Source of the DNA: Limnobacter olei
GTDB lineage: Bacteria > Pseudomonadota > Gammaproteobacteria > Burkholderiales > Burkholderiaceae_B
Length of the DNA: 64,000 nt
Assembly (NCBI RefSeq): GCF_029087225.1
Contig: NZ_JARFJD010000005.1
Location: 62,001-126,000, forward strand
Reading direction: 5' to 3'
This document shows positions 37,802 to 46,542 of this stretch, one piece after another. The notes below the pieces were generated by a model. The model was not told the origin of the DNA, searched no databases, and saw nothing but the letters and a program-made list of their open reading frames with translations. Position numbers and translations under genes: made by a program. Numbering within the stretch: position 1 is the stretch's first letter; the number at the start of each line of letters is the position of its first letter.

Positions 37802-39772
37802 ATGAAAACAAACCTGGTCTTGGCTGCCCTTGTTATGGGCACGTCTGCCTTGATGGCAGCCTGTTCAAAAACCCCCACCTCAGTCGATCCCAACAGTGCG
37901 GCAAGCCCTTTCACACAGGCTTTTCACGCTGAAGTGGCCAAAAGTACCGACCTTGCAGACCCAGCCAACAACGCCGATGCGCGCAAAGGTTTAATCGCCA
38001 AACCCACAGGCAAGGTGTTAAACGACGCCGGTGAGCTTATTTGGGATTACGACGAATTCAACTTCATCGAAGGCAAAGCCCCCAGCACGGTGAACCCCAG
38101 CCTTTGGCGGCAGGCCAGCCTGAACAATCAAATTGGCCTGTACAAAGTGGCCGACCGCATTTACCAGTTACGCGGCTTTGATTTGTCCAACATGACCTTG
38201 ATTGAAGGCAACACGGGCTGGATTGTGGTGGACGTGCTGACCAGCGAGGAAACAGCGCGCGCCGCCATGGCTTTTGCACGGAAACACCTGGGCGACAAAC
38301 CAGTGACCGCCATTGTATTTACCCACAGCCACGTGGACCATTTTGGAGGTGCTCTGGGAGTGCTCAGTGCCGAAGAAGTGGCTGCACGCAACATACCTGT
38401 TGTGGCCCCGATTGGCTTCATGGAAGAAGCCACCAGTGAAAACCTGCTGGTGGGCATGGCCATGGCGCGAAGGTCGATCTACATGTATGGCAAACGCCTG
38501 CCCCGCAGCCCTGAGGGTTTGATTGACAACGGTTTGGGCAAAGCCGTGGCCTACGGCAAGGTGGGCATACTACAGCCTACGCTGGTGGTGAAAGAAGCCA
38601 AAGAAACCCACGTGCTCGACGGCCTTGAATTCATGTTCCACAACGTGCCTGGCAGTGAAGCGCCCTCCGAGTTCGTGTTTTACCTGCCCACCCTGAAAGC
38701 CTTTGGCAGTGCGGAACTGTTTGGCCACACCTTGCATAACCTGTACACCCCGCGCGGTGCCAAAGTGCGCGATGCGTTGAAGTGGGCCAGTTACATGGAT
38801 GAAGCCATTGCCTACGCAGGCGATGCCGAAGTGATGTTTCACCAGCACAATTGGCCAGTGTGGGGGGCCGAGAACGTGCGTAACTTCATGGAAAAACAGC
38901 GCGACACCTACCGCTTCATTCATGACCAAACCGTGCGCCACATGAATGCGGGCTACACCTCCATGGAAATTGCAGAGAAGGTTCAAATGCCGCCGGCCTT
39001 GAACAACTTTCTGAGTGGGCGCGGCTACTACGGCACCGTGTCACACAATGTGAAAGCGGTGTATCAGTTTTATATGGGCTGGTTTGATGCAAACCCCACC
39101 AACCTGAACCCCCTGCCCCCGGTTGAAGCTGCAAAGCGGTATGTGGATGTGGCAGGCGGCATGGATGCCTTGCTGAACAAAGCAGAAGACGCCATGAACA
39201 AAGGCGAATATCGCTGGGCGGCTGAATTGCTGAAGCATGCCGTGTATGCCGACCCTGAAAATGCACGCGCCAAAGCCTTGCTGGCAAAAAGTTTCGACCA
39301 GATGGGCTACATGGCAGAATCGGCGCCGTGGCGTAACTTTTACCTGACCGGTGCACTTGAGCTGCGCCAAGGTGGCTACGCCGAAGGGTTTCAACGCACA
39401 GCCTTTATCGACATGCTGAAACACACGCCCACCGAGCGTTTTCTGGAGGCCATGGCGGCGTCGCTGAACAGCGACAAAGCCGAGGGCGAAGACATTCAGA
39501 TCAACCTTGTGTTTTCCGACACGCAGGAAAGCTACGTCCTGCGCATTCACAACAGCGTACTGCACCACAAGGCAGCTCAGCCTGAACCAGGTTCAGCCGC
39601 CACACTCACATTGAGCAAACCATTCTTTTTGAACATGATGACTGGTGAGGCGGGTGCGACTGATTTGCTGTTTTCGGATCAAACCAAAATTGACGGCAGC
39701 ACGATCAAGCTGGGCCAATTTTTTGGAATGCTAGAGAAAGCAACGGGTAACTTCAACATTGTGACGCCTTAA
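37802..39772 (+). CDS. Alkyl sulfatase-like MBL-fold lipoprotein
   Basis: 656 residues. N-terminal lipoprotein signal (ALMAAC, Cys21). The metallo-beta-lactamase zinc motif THSHVDHFGG starts at Thr174 (His175, His177, Asp179, His180). A central helical dimerisation region and a C-terminal SCP2-like domain (about 530-650: INLVFSDTQESYVLRIHNSVL) complete the SdsA1-type architecture. These enzymes cleave alkyl sulfates such as SDS. Preceded by GGAGA. Family sure; natural substrate inferred. Confidence 0.9.
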   Translation: MKTNLVLAALVMGTSALMAACSKTPTSVDPNSAASPFTQAFHAEVAKSTDLADPANNADARKGLIAKPTGKVLNDAGELIWDYDEFNFIEGKAPSTVNPSLWRQASLNNQIGLYKVADRIYQLRGFDLSNMTLIEGNTGWIVVDVLTSEETARAAMAFARKHLGDKPVTAIVFTHSHVDHFGGALGVLSAEEVAARNIPVVAPIGFMEEATSENLLVGMAMARRSIYMYGKRLPRSPEGLIDNGLGKAVAYGKVGILQPTLVVKEAKETHVLDGLEFMFHNVPGSEAPSEFVFYLPTLKAFGSAELFGHTLHNLYTPRGAKVRDALKWASYMDEAIAYAGDAEVMFHQHNWPVWGAENVRNFMEKQRDTYRFIHDQTVRHMNAGYTSMEIAEKVQMPPALNNFLSGRGYYGTVSHNVKAVYQFYMGWFDANPTNLNPLPPVEAAKRYVDVAGGMDALLNKAEDAMNKGEYRWAAELLKHAVYADPENARAKALLAKSFDQMGYMAESAPWRNFYLTGALELRQGGYAEGFQRTAFIDMLKHTPTERFLEAMAASLNSDKAEGEDIQINLVFSDTQESYVLRIHNSVLHHKAAQPEPGSAATLTLSKPFFLNMMTGEAGATDLLFSDQTKIDGSTIKLGQFFGMLEKATGNFNIVTP

Positions 39773-39796
39773 CCAACCCATGGCATGTCAGTAATA

Positions 39797-39829
39797 TTCG
39801 GGTTTCCACGATTGGCCTGGAAACCCGAA
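39797..39829. other. Perfect 12-bp hairpin downstream of the alkyl sulfatase gene
   Basis: TTCGGGTTTCCA-9nt-TGGAAACCCGAA, no mismatches and no T run. 25 bp after the sulfatase stop and 48 bp before the VOC gene. Could terminate or protect the sulfatase mRNA, or act as an operator for the downstream gene. Confidence 0.6.
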
Positions 39830-39877
39830 CAACCCTATAGTGTGTGAAGATCAATCGCACATTCACTGGTAAATCAC

Positions 39878-40321
39878 ATGTCTGCTCCGCAAGCCAAACA
39901 CAGCACACTTCAGCCCTTCCACCTTGCATTCCCGGTCACCGACATTGAGGTAGCCCGCAAATTTTATGGCGAGGTGATTGGCTGTGAAGAAGGCCGCAGC
40001 GCCCCACACTGGGTGGACTTCAACTTTTATGGTCACCAACTTGTGGCGCATTTGGCACCCGAAGAAGTGGGCTGCAAAGCCAACAGCAGTGTGGACGGCC
40101 ATGCCGTGCCTGCCAAACATTTCGGCGTGATTTTAACCATGGATCAATGGAACGAACTGGCCGACCGGCTAAAAGCTGCGGGCACCAAGTTCGTGATCGA
40201 ACCCTACATTCGATTCAAAGGCCAGGTGGGCGAACAAGCCACCATGTTCTTCATGGACCCATGCGGCAATGCGCTTGAATTCAAGGCATTTGCCAACATG
40301 GATCAAATATTCGCCAAGTAA
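39878..40321 (+). CDS. VOC (glyoxalase-like) family protein
   Basis: 147 residues, one vicinal-oxygen-chelate unit: FHLAFPVTDIEVARKFY opening, a central HLAPEE, and a closing FFMDPCGNALEFKAF, giving the usual metal-ligand His/Glu set. Family members are glyoxalases, dioxygenases or resistance proteins; this one is often annotated as lactoylglutathione-lyase-like without proof. ATG 39878. Converges with the next lipoprotein gene, 1 bp between the stops. Confidence 0.85.
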   Translation: MSAPQAKHSTLQPFHLAFPVTDIEVARKFYGEVIGCEEGRSAPHWVDFNFYGHQLVAHLAPEEVGCKANSSVDGHAVPAKHFGVILTMDQWNELADRLKAAGTKFVIEPYIRFKGQVGEQATMFFMDPCGNALEFKAFANMDQIFAK

Positions 40322-40322
40322 A

Positions 40323-40853
40323 TCAGCTTTTTGCGTTTTTCCAGACGGTGTAGGGCTCGTCATTCTTGGTGCGCACTACGCTGTCGACTTCGTCCATGTA
40401 CACCTCGCGGTCTTTGGAGTTGAACGCTTCAGTCAGGCTGACCATGCCCAGTGAAAATCCTGTACCCACGGTGACATAACCAAAGGCCCAATCCTGCACA
40501 ATACCTTTCTTGTCGACCAGGAAATAAGTAGCCATACGCTTCTTGCTGTCGAATCCAATTCCTTCACGGGAGTTGTCAAGAATCGCGTTGTTGTCCATAC
40601 GATCGGTGAAATGCTTTTTCACCACCATGCCATTGGAAAGTTTTTCCTCGCCAATAAACTTTCCATAAGTTGCATCATTTTGAATGGGCGCATAGGGCTG
40701 GCCAACATGCTTGGCCAACATGCGCGAAGCAATGCCATGACCCACGGCATCACCCATGCTGTTCAAGGCACCGCATCCACCCACGCTCATGCTCACTGCC
40801 AAAATTCCTGCCACCGCCAATAATGTACAAAACCCCCGAAGTATTGTCGCCAT
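40323..40853 (-). CDS. Lipoprotein of unknown function
   Basis: 176 residues. ATG 40853 follows GGGGGAG. Lipobox VGGC (Cys27), then a GALNSMGDAVGHGI segment. Mature part reads as a mixed alpha/beta domain with a repeated ...VVRTKNDEPYTVW end. I do not recognise the family; the size and fold impression are close to small outer-membrane-anchored lipoproteins. Monocistronic. Confidence 0.65.
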   Translation of the reverse strand: MATILRGFCTLLAVAGILAVSMSVGGCGALNSMGDAVGHGIASRMLAKHVGQPYAPIQNDATYGKFIGEEKLSNGMVVKKHFTDRMDNNAILDNSREGIGFDSKKRMATYFLVDKKGIVQDWAFGYVTVGTGFSLGMVSLTEAFNSKDREVYMDEVDSVVRTKNDEPYTVWKNAKS

Positions 40854-41025
40854 CGCTTGTTCTCCCCCAATGTCTTTGAACTTGTTGAAGCAATTTAAAC
40901 CCTTCGCCTTACGGGATATATCCTATAAACAGAGTAGTCAATTTGATTACAACATTCAGCAGATTGGCGTAGAGCAATAACATGCCTAGCATGGTGTTCA
41001 ATCAACAACACCATGCGAGGGGACT

Positions 41026-41442
41026 ATGGGGATTCGTCAATTCGGTTTAATGGCTGCCGTTCTTTGCACGGGTTGCGCTTCGATTACTCAAGGCACCAGT
41101 CAAACGCTTATTTTTAAAATGGAGCCCCAGCAAACCGTGTGTACCTTGAGCAGGGACGGCGAAGGCGAACTTGGCGTGGTGACCGGAAAAGAGAACAGCA
41201 TCACGGTGGGCAAAGACAAGGACGACATCATCGTGGCCTGCAAGGCGCCCGGCTATGAAGACAAAACAATTCGCCTGGTCAGCAGTGCGAGCACCGCAGG
41301 CGTGGCCGGTGGTGCGTTTATTGATTTGGGCATCACCGACATGATCACTGGCGCCATGTGGCAATACCAAAACGAGATCCGCGTGGCTTTGAACAAGCCA
41401 GGCCAGGCGCCCGCCAACTCTGACTTTGCCAAACCTCTCTAA
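41026..41442 (+). CDS. Small lipoprotein, unknown
   Basis: 138 residues with GAGGGG upstream. Lipobox CTGC (Cys17) and the CASITQGTSQ opening seen in many short lipoproteins of proteobacteria. A beta-rich domain with a GYEDKTIRL segment recalls PEGA-like or SLAP-like lipoproteins, then a Gly-rich possible membrane-contact stretch (AGVAGGAFIDLGI). Function unknown. Converges with the SAF-domain gene; their stop codons overlap. Confidence 0.6.
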   Translation: MGIRQFGLMAAVLCTGCASITQGTSQTLIFKMEPQQTVCTLSRDGEGELGVVTGKENSITVGKDKDDIIVACKAPGYEDKTIRLVSSASTAGVAGGAFIDLGITDMITGAMWQYQNEIRVALNKPGQAPANSDFAKPL

Positions 41443-42770
41443 AACGATTGCTCCATTTCACGGCGAAACTTCACCGCCGTGGAATTGGCGTCAAACGCCA
41501 CATCATTCCAGCTCACGGCTTGTCCGGCTTTCACGGGTTTGAGCAATTTCACACCATGTGCCAAGCCCAAAGGCAATCCACCCAAGGCCAGCGATTCCTG
41601 TGCAGGCATCAGCTTGCCGTACACGGTGTAACCACCCTCACCGTCCAGCAATTCACCCGCCTTTAAATCACGCTTGGCAGTGGCCACCACATCACCATGC
41701 CAGCAAATGGGAGCGCCAGTGGCTTCTCCGCGAATACCGATGGACGCCACCGAAATTCCCAATTCCAGACCAATCAGGTGAAAGGGTTTGTACATGCTGG
41801 AGTACTGTCCACTGGGGTCGGTGATCAAGCCGTATTCCTTGAAGCAGCGGGCCACGTATTCGCTGTCGGCAGCGAAGGTGACATACACCCCCCAACGCAA
41901 GTCGCGGAACACTGGGCGTGTGTCACGCTCAACACTGGAGATCACCTCCACTTGCCCGCGTTGGTCCAGAATGCCGCCGTGTTCACGTGGCTTTAAGATT
42001 CGCGCCAAGTCATCCACACCCACTGCCGGAAACTTCAAGCCACTGGGGGCTGCAAGGCCTGTGGCATTGGCCACTGCCGCCATTTCGATCGCGCTTTTGG
42101 TTCCGTCCAGAAAGCTGTTGAACATTTGCGCGTTCATGCCGCCTTTGGCTGCGTCTTCCGCCGTTAAACCGTAGTTGTTCCACACGGTGTCAGGCGTGCT
42201 TTCATGATAAGTAGGCAGGTACTTGGTACCTTTGCCCGCGGCCACGACAGAAAAACCAGCGGCCCGCGCCCAGTCCACCATTTCAAAAATCAGCGCAGGC
42301 TGGTCGCCATAAGCCAGCGAGTACACAATACCCGCCTCATCCGCTTTGCGTTTCAGCAAGGGGCCTGCAAGTGCGTCCGCCTCCACATTGACCATCACAA
42401 TGTGTTTTTTAAATTCACAACAGGCCAGCACATGGGCAATGCCCACCGCCGGGTTGCCTGTGGAGTCGATGATAATGTCGACAAAAGGCGATTCAATCAG
42501 CTTCATGCCGTCGTCAATAATCGCGGTGTTGCCCTGTTTGGCGGCTTGCTCCAAGGAGTTGGCCGCATAGCTCTCTTCTTTCCAGCCCACATTTTTAAGT
42601 GCAGCTTTCGCCCGTGCCGGGGACAAATCAGCAATGCCCACCATGTGAATGCCGGGCGTGCGTGGTACTTGGGAAAGGTACATGGAACCGAATTTGCCAG
42701 CACCAATCATGCCGACGCGCAGGGGTTTTCCAACAGCCGCACGCTGCTGAAGCTTGGAGAATAAATTCAT
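41439..42770 (-). CDS. NAD(P)-dependent dehydrogenase with SAF domain
   Basis: 443 residues. An N-terminal Rossmann domain (RVGMIGAGKFGSMYL, GIADLSP) like Gfo/Idh/homoserine dehydrogenase enzymes, a middle catalytic part, and a C-terminal SAF-type segment (about 340-420: KRDLKAGELLDGEGGYTVYGK). Family is annotated as SAF-domain or homoserine-dehydrogenase-like oxidoreductase; sugar-acid oxidoreductases belong here. Substrate unknown. No neighbours of a shared pathway are evident. Confidence 0.75.
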   Translation of the reverse strand: MNLFSKLQQRAAVGKPLRVGMIGAGKFGSMYLSQVPRTPGIHMVGIADLSPARAKAALKNVGWKEESYAANSLEQAAKQGNTAIIDDGMKLIESPFVDIIIDSTGNPAVGIAHVLACCEFKKHIVMVNVEADALAGPLLKRKADEAGIVYSLAYGDQPALIFEMVDWARAAGFSVVAAGKGTKYLPTYHESTPDTVWNNYGLTAEDAAKGGMNAQMFNSFLDGTKSAIEMAAVANATGLAAPSGLKFPAVGVDDLARILKPREHGGILDQRGQVEVISSVERDTRPVFRDLRWGVYVTFAADSEYVARCFKEYGLITDPSGQYSSMYKPFHLIGLELGISVASIGIRGEATGAPICWHGDVVATAKRDLKAGELLDGEGGYTVYGKLMPAQESLALGGLPLGLAHGVKLLKPVKAGQAVSWNDVAFDANSTAVKFRREMEQSF

Positions 42771-42859
42771 GAAAGCCTTCTAGGTGGATGCAATATTTGC
42801 CCACAGAATAACCCGTGCACACATGTGCGGAAAACCCGCAGTATCCCTAGGACAGGCAA

Positions 42860-43456
42860 TTACCTCCCCCGCTGAATTGCATCCCGCAGGGCCTGCACAC
42901 TGGGCACGCCTGAGAAAAATTGTGCACCCACTGCCAAAGATGGCACGGCCTGAATACCGACCCGCTTTGCATATTGCAAATCAGCATCATGCTGCGCGTT
43001 GGCTTGGGGCGAGCTGACGAACTCATCCAGTCCGGCCGGGTTCAATCCCAGATTTGCAAGAATTTTTTTCAGTACCTGATCTTCACCAATGTTCAGGTTT
43101 TGCTGAAAAAACGCTTTCATCACGGCGGTTGCGTATTCGTTGCCCTTCCCCTGTTGCTTCGCATATTGCAGTCCCAAGAATGCTTTGCGTGTGTAGGGTT
43201 GAGGGGAAACGGTGGGCAGTTGAATGGGCACCCCAAGGCGTTCAGCCATGGGGTACACCGACGCCTTCCACACCCGCGGCAGGTATTCATCCTCAGGCTT
43301 TAAGGTGGGTGTTGGGTAGGGTCGAAGCTCGAACGGCATCCACTCTATTTCGACATTTAAGCCTTCGATGGCCTTCTCGATAATTGACTCTCCGAGAAGG
43401 CAGAACGGGCACACGAAATCGGTCCAGACCTGAATTTTGATGGGGGTAGTAGACAT
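42860..43456 (-). CDS. FrnE-like DsbA family oxidoreductase
   Basis: 198 residues, cytoplasmic (no signal). VWTDFVCPFCLLGES gives the CPFC active site near Cys16/Cys19 in a thioredoxin fold with a helical insertion; a cis-Pro loop IQAVPSLAVG near 165 completes it. FrnE-like proteins catalyse disulfide exchange or polyketide-type isomerisations; the role here is unknown. Last chromosomal gene before the structured region and the island. Confidence 0.85.
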   Translation of the reverse strand: MSTTPIKIQVWTDFVCPFCLLGESIIEKAIEGLNVEIEWMPFELRPYPTPTLKPEDEYLPRVWKASVYPMAERLGVPIQLPTVSPQPYTRKAFLGLQYAKQQGKGNEYATAVMKAFFQQNLNIGEDQVLKKILANLGLNPAGLDEFVSSPQANAQHDADLQYAKRVGIQAVPSLAVGAQFFSGVPSVQALRDAIQRGR

Positions 43457-43490
43457 GGGGGTACTCCTGGTTTGAATGCTGCTAACTGCC

Positions 43491-43688
43491 GGCGTTAGTT
43501 TGCCACCTTAACGCCCCTGCCGCGAGCCTCACTCACGTTCGTCTCTTGCAAGGTCGATTCTCCCGGCTTTTCGCTCATAGGCGAAAAGCTTCGAATCCCC
43601 CACGCAAAGTCCGCAGGGACTTTGCTTCCCTGCCGCCCAGAAATGAAAAAAGCCCTGAACTAGGTTAAGGGCTTTTTGTAATTTCTGG
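43491..43688. repeat. Structured non-coding segment with four stems
   Basis: Stems in order: GGCGTTA/TAACGCC (43491-43515), GCTTTTCGC/GCGAAAAGC (43566-43589), GCAAAGTCC/GGACTTTGC (43604-43625) and a composite stem CCAGAAAT...ATTTCTGG around AAAAAGCCCT/AGGGCTTTTT (43637-43688). Two tRNA T-loop-like bits are present (GGTCGATTC, CTTCGAATCCCCC) and a GCGGCAGGG motif occurs twice on the minus strand. No ORF, no known RNA recognised. May be a dispersed palindromic repeat, a small RNA, or an old integration scar. Confidence 0.5.
43647..43677. terminator. Bidirectional rho-independent terminator
   Basis: AAAAAGCCCT-11nt-AGGGCTTTTT. T runs on both strands. On the minus strand it follows a CGCCAGAAATTAC sequence that looks like a tRNA 3' end plus spacer, so it may be the original tRNA-Ser terminator moved away by the island. 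Confidence 0.7.
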
Positions 43689-43758
43689 CGAGAGGGTCGT
43701 TCATATCATTTCCTGAAAGCCTCTTCAGGTCGAGTTTCTGTAATACATTAATCCTTAA

Positions 43759-43779
43759 ATACCCCCATAAATACCCCCA
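43759..43779. other. Left integrase arm-site repeats
   Basis: Two direct ATACCCCCA copies at 43759-43767 and 43771-43779, 12 bp apart. The same sequence with the same 12-bp period occurs at the integrase end, so these look like arm-type binding sites of the integrase (inference). Confidence 0.6.
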
Positions 43780-43969
43780 CTATATTTTGATGCCTATCCG
43801 ACACCATCTCCCACCAATCCCACAAATTGTGGAAATTTAGGGAGGTTTGTTCACTGCTTGTTTTGATTGGCTCAATGTGAACCATTCGTGCAAAAACCGA
43901 ACTCTCCCTGCTTATTAGCCCCCCATTAACTCGCTCTCATCATCGAGCAGAGGGGCGTTGTCGTATAAA

Positions 43970-44119
43970 TTATTCCCGATGTTGGTGGAACTGTTCCAAA
44001 ACTAAGTCCAATTTTTCATGGACCAACTTCAGCCGCTCATTTAGGTACCACCCATGTGCGAACCAAGCAACTACGGCAGTGGCCACAATTGTTTTTTCTA
44101 TATCACCGTCAAAAAGCAT
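43970..44119 (-). CDS. Small membrane protein, unknown
   Basis: 49 residues from ATG 44119 with a strong GGGGAGGAAAGT ribosome site; an earlier in-frame start has no such site. One membrane helix (about 9-25) and a charged C-terminal helix rich in His/Glu/Lys. Not recognised. First gene inside the left end of the island. Confidence 0.5.
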   Translation of the reverse strand: MLFDGDIEKTIVATAVVAWFAHGWYLNERLKLVHEKLDLVLEQFHQHRE

Positions 44120-44229
44120 ACTTTCCTCCCCGATTTCTCTGTAACGTAAGCACACAACTCTTGAGATCATCAACCTTACGCTCTAAACGTTGATGCTAAC
44201 CTTAGACTCTGGAAACTGCGATACCTGAA

Positions 44230-44751
44230 ATGAAAAGACTGACTGCACTTGCTTTGGTAATTTATTCAAGTACGTTATTAGCCAACGAATTGTCGCCAAC
44301 TCAATGGCACGCATCTACCTGGATATGCTCGACCGAAGCGGCAGGGGGGCTTGGCTTTGATAAAGCAACCAAGCGTTGGCAAGGTAAGGGTTTTAACAAC
44401 AAAGACAACTTCACGTTAAAAGGCGTCTCACCCTTAACTACAGAAGAAAAATTAAAATTCGGAGCCTATGAGATTAAAGATGTAGGGGACGAGAAAGGCC
44501 AATACTGCTTTGCTGATGACCTAAAAACCAGCAGTTACTTTAAATGTATCTCTCTTGGTGGAATGGAATTTACATTTAATAACCACACCAAGCGTTTTAT
44601 GGCTGTTTACAAAGGGCAGTATCTTGAGTCCAGGTCCAGCCTCTCAGAACTAAGCCCTAAAGAAAAGAAGACACACAACGAACTACTTCCGCTAGTTGAC
44701 GGAATGACCGACGACATAGCGATCGCGATCGGAAAGTGCAGCAAGCTTTAA
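44230..44751 (+). CDS. Secreted protein of unknown function
   Basis: 173 residues with a Sec signal (cleavage near LLANE). Four Cys in the mature part (WICST, QYCFA, FKCIS, GKCSK) suggest two disulfides and a periplasmic or extracellular place. No family recognised. The base composition is more AT-rich than the flanking chromosome, fitting foreign cargo. Confidence 0.55.
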   Translation: MKRLTALALVIYSSTLLANELSPTQWHASTWICSTEAAGGLGFDKATKRWQGKGFNNKDNFTLKGVSPLTTEEKLKFGAYEIKDVGDEKGQYCFADDLKTSSYFKCISLGGMEFTFNNHTKRFMAVYKGQYLESRSSLSELSPKEKKTHNELLPLVDGMTDDIAIAIGKCSKL

Positions 44752-44825
44752 TTACCGCTTTGAAAGCACTAGGGTTGATGAGCGAGTAAGGTTTTAGTGA
44801 TGAGAATCGTGAAGATACCCATCAA

Positions 44826-45437
44826 TCACCTGCTGCTTGTATTTGTGAATCTTTCTGGAAACAATCGAGCCACAGCCACACAAAACGCTTTTTCCCTTCT
44901 CATCTCACAATCAGCCAGCCTGTTCATGAGCCGTTCATAGGTTTGCAACCTCATACCCTTTGGCCGCTGCCAATCCACCCCAAGTTTGGACTCAATCCGC
45001 CCCTGTTCTCGCCATGAGCGATCCATTACATCCTCTGATTGCGAGCTGTACGCCACCCGCTGGCAATGCCTGCAAGCAAAGCGCCCCGCCCGCATATAAA
45101 GCAAGGCCACCTGTCTGGCACAGCGCGGGCACTGAAACCAAGGCCGCTGACCACCAAACCTGCACGGTGTTTGAATAATGTTCACCCGCTCATTTATGTG
45201 CTGCGTAGTTTGTTGAATCGTTGCCGAATAAATCAGATTCACCACACTTTGCGGCGTCACCTGCACAGTAATGGTGCCGCTTGGCTCACCTCCCCGGTTC
45301 CAACACCACGAAAAAGACCGCTCATCAGCAAGCAGCCCACGCCGCGCCCATATGCGCACGTCTACCCGGTGCAATTGTTCAGCTTTGAGCCTGTAACCGG
45401 GTCTGCCAGCCCCATACCTTGAACCACCCTTCGCCAT
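44826..45437 (-). CDS. Island protein with zinc-ribbon-like Cys motifs
   Basis: 203 residues. N-terminal KGGSRYGAGRPG resembles the Gly-rich opening of some DNA-binding phage/plasmid proteins. Two CxxC-type pairs (FQCPRCARQ near 106, FACRHCQRV near 123) make a small zinc ribbon. The C-terminal part is helical and basic. Function unknown; a nucleic-acid-binding role on the island is likely. Lies 43 bp downstream of the MobV gene on the same strand. Confidence 0.6.
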   Translation of the reverse strand: MAKGGSRYGAGRPGYRLKAEQLHRVDVRIWARRGLLADERSFSWCWNRGGEPSGTITVQVTPQSVVNLIYSATIQQTTQHINERVNIIQTPCRFGGQRPWFQCPRCARQVALLYMRAGRFACRHCQRVAYSSQSEDVMDRSWREQGRIESKLGVDWQRPKGMRLQTYERLMNRLADCEMRREKAFCVAVARLFPERFTNTSSR

Positions 45438-45480
45438 GCTTATAACTCCACTGAAAACGAAATTTCTTGGCTAAATGTTG

Positions 45481-46542
45481 TTACATGCCTTTGCCAGTCG
45501 ATGGGCCAAGCATGTTTCGCCTTTCCTTTAAGGCTTTTTCGACCCACTGCGCCGCCTGCTTTTGACGGCTGTCATTTTTTGGCGGTGGGCTGTAAAACTC
45601 GCCCGTTTCTGAATCAAACATTGACGGGTCAAGTTCTGAATCTCGAACCCTTACGACATCTACCATCAGTTTGCTTTTGGGTGGTTCAGTGGTTTCAGGT
45701 AGCAGCGTTTTTGTGCCGAAGTCTACAGAGCATAGACTTGGCATTTTTTGGCATGATCCGAAGTCTATAGACTTTGTTTCTTGCTCTTTTCCTTTGCCCT
45801 TGCCAGTAAAAATCTCTGTCATCGTTTTCATGCGCTTTTTTGGCGTTGGCGCATCAATTCCCAAAGCCTGAAGGTAAGGGGCTGGATCACGTTCAATTGA
45901 ATCACGCACTACCGCCCACACTTTGCTTTTTAACACCGAATCTGCGCCCGCCTGCAAGGCTTGAAGCACAGACTTTGCCCATACCTGCCTTGTGAGGCCG
46001 GATAGCTTTGCTGGGGCTTTGTGCAGCCCAAAGCGTGAGGCCACCACATCAAAAAAGGTTTGTTGCATCGCCATCAGTTTTTGACGGTTGCCCATTAGCC
46101 TGCCTCCGTTCATTCGCCCATCGATCAACGGCAAAATCAACACATGGCAATGATGCTGTACCTCGTCCCTGTGCAAATCTGAACTGAGCAGATTTTTTTC
46201 ACCGCCGAAAAAGTCACCAGCCCATGCCGTACAGGCCATGAAATAATCACGCTCGTTAAGGCCGTGCTGCACTGGCAAACTGAACACCAATTCCAGCCCC
46301 AACACAGCGTCTTTGCGTAGGTTTGTTATACCTGCCGCCGCCATTAGGTCTTTGGCACGTTGTGCCACAGCATCAGCAGTTAGCGGCCCCAAGAGGGTTT
46401 CATTCAAGTGGGAACGTGTTGGATCAATCGATGACGATGCACCCAACTCCGCTTGAATGGTGCGCTTGTTATGGCGCGCCGCTTTTCTGATAATGCCGCT
46501 ACCTGTGAGCTTTTTAATTCTCAAGATAGCGGCCCCGCTCAT
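45481..46542 (-). CDS. MobV-family relaxase (Mob/Pre)
   Basis: 353 residues. The N-terminal relaxase domain has the MobV three-His motif: His124, Asp126, Glu127, His131 and His133 (HRDEVQHHCHVLILPL), an N-terminal HN pair (ARHNKR) and the SHLNETL block. The C-terminal third is basic and low in complexity, as usual. It would nick an origin of transfer and lead one strand to a helper's coupling protein; no oriT is recognised. ATG 46542 overlaps the stop of the 39-residue ORF (ATGA). Confidence 0.85.
   Translation of the reverse strand: MSGAAILRIKKLTGSGIIRKAARHNKRTIQAELGASSSIDPTRSHLNETLLGPLTADAVAQRAKDLMAAAGITNLRKDAVLGLELVFSLPVQHGLNERDYFMACTAWAGDFFGGEKNLLSSDLHRDEVQHHCHVLILPLIDGRMNGGRLMGNRQKLMAMQQTFFDVVASRFGLHKAPAKLSGLTRQVWAKSVLQALQAGADSVLKSKVWAVVRDSIERDPAPYLQALGIDAPTPKKRMKTMTEIFTGKGKGKEQETKSIDFGSCQKMPSLCSVDFGTKTLLPETTEPPKSKLMVDVVRVRDSELDPSMFDSETGEFYSPPPKNDSRQKQAAQWVEKALKERRNMLGPSTGKGM

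Noticed and set aside
43549-43640. Possible tRNA or tmRNA in the structured region
   Set aside because: T-loop-like fragments occur but acceptor, anticodon and D arms cannot be assembled, and no tag reading frame is visible.
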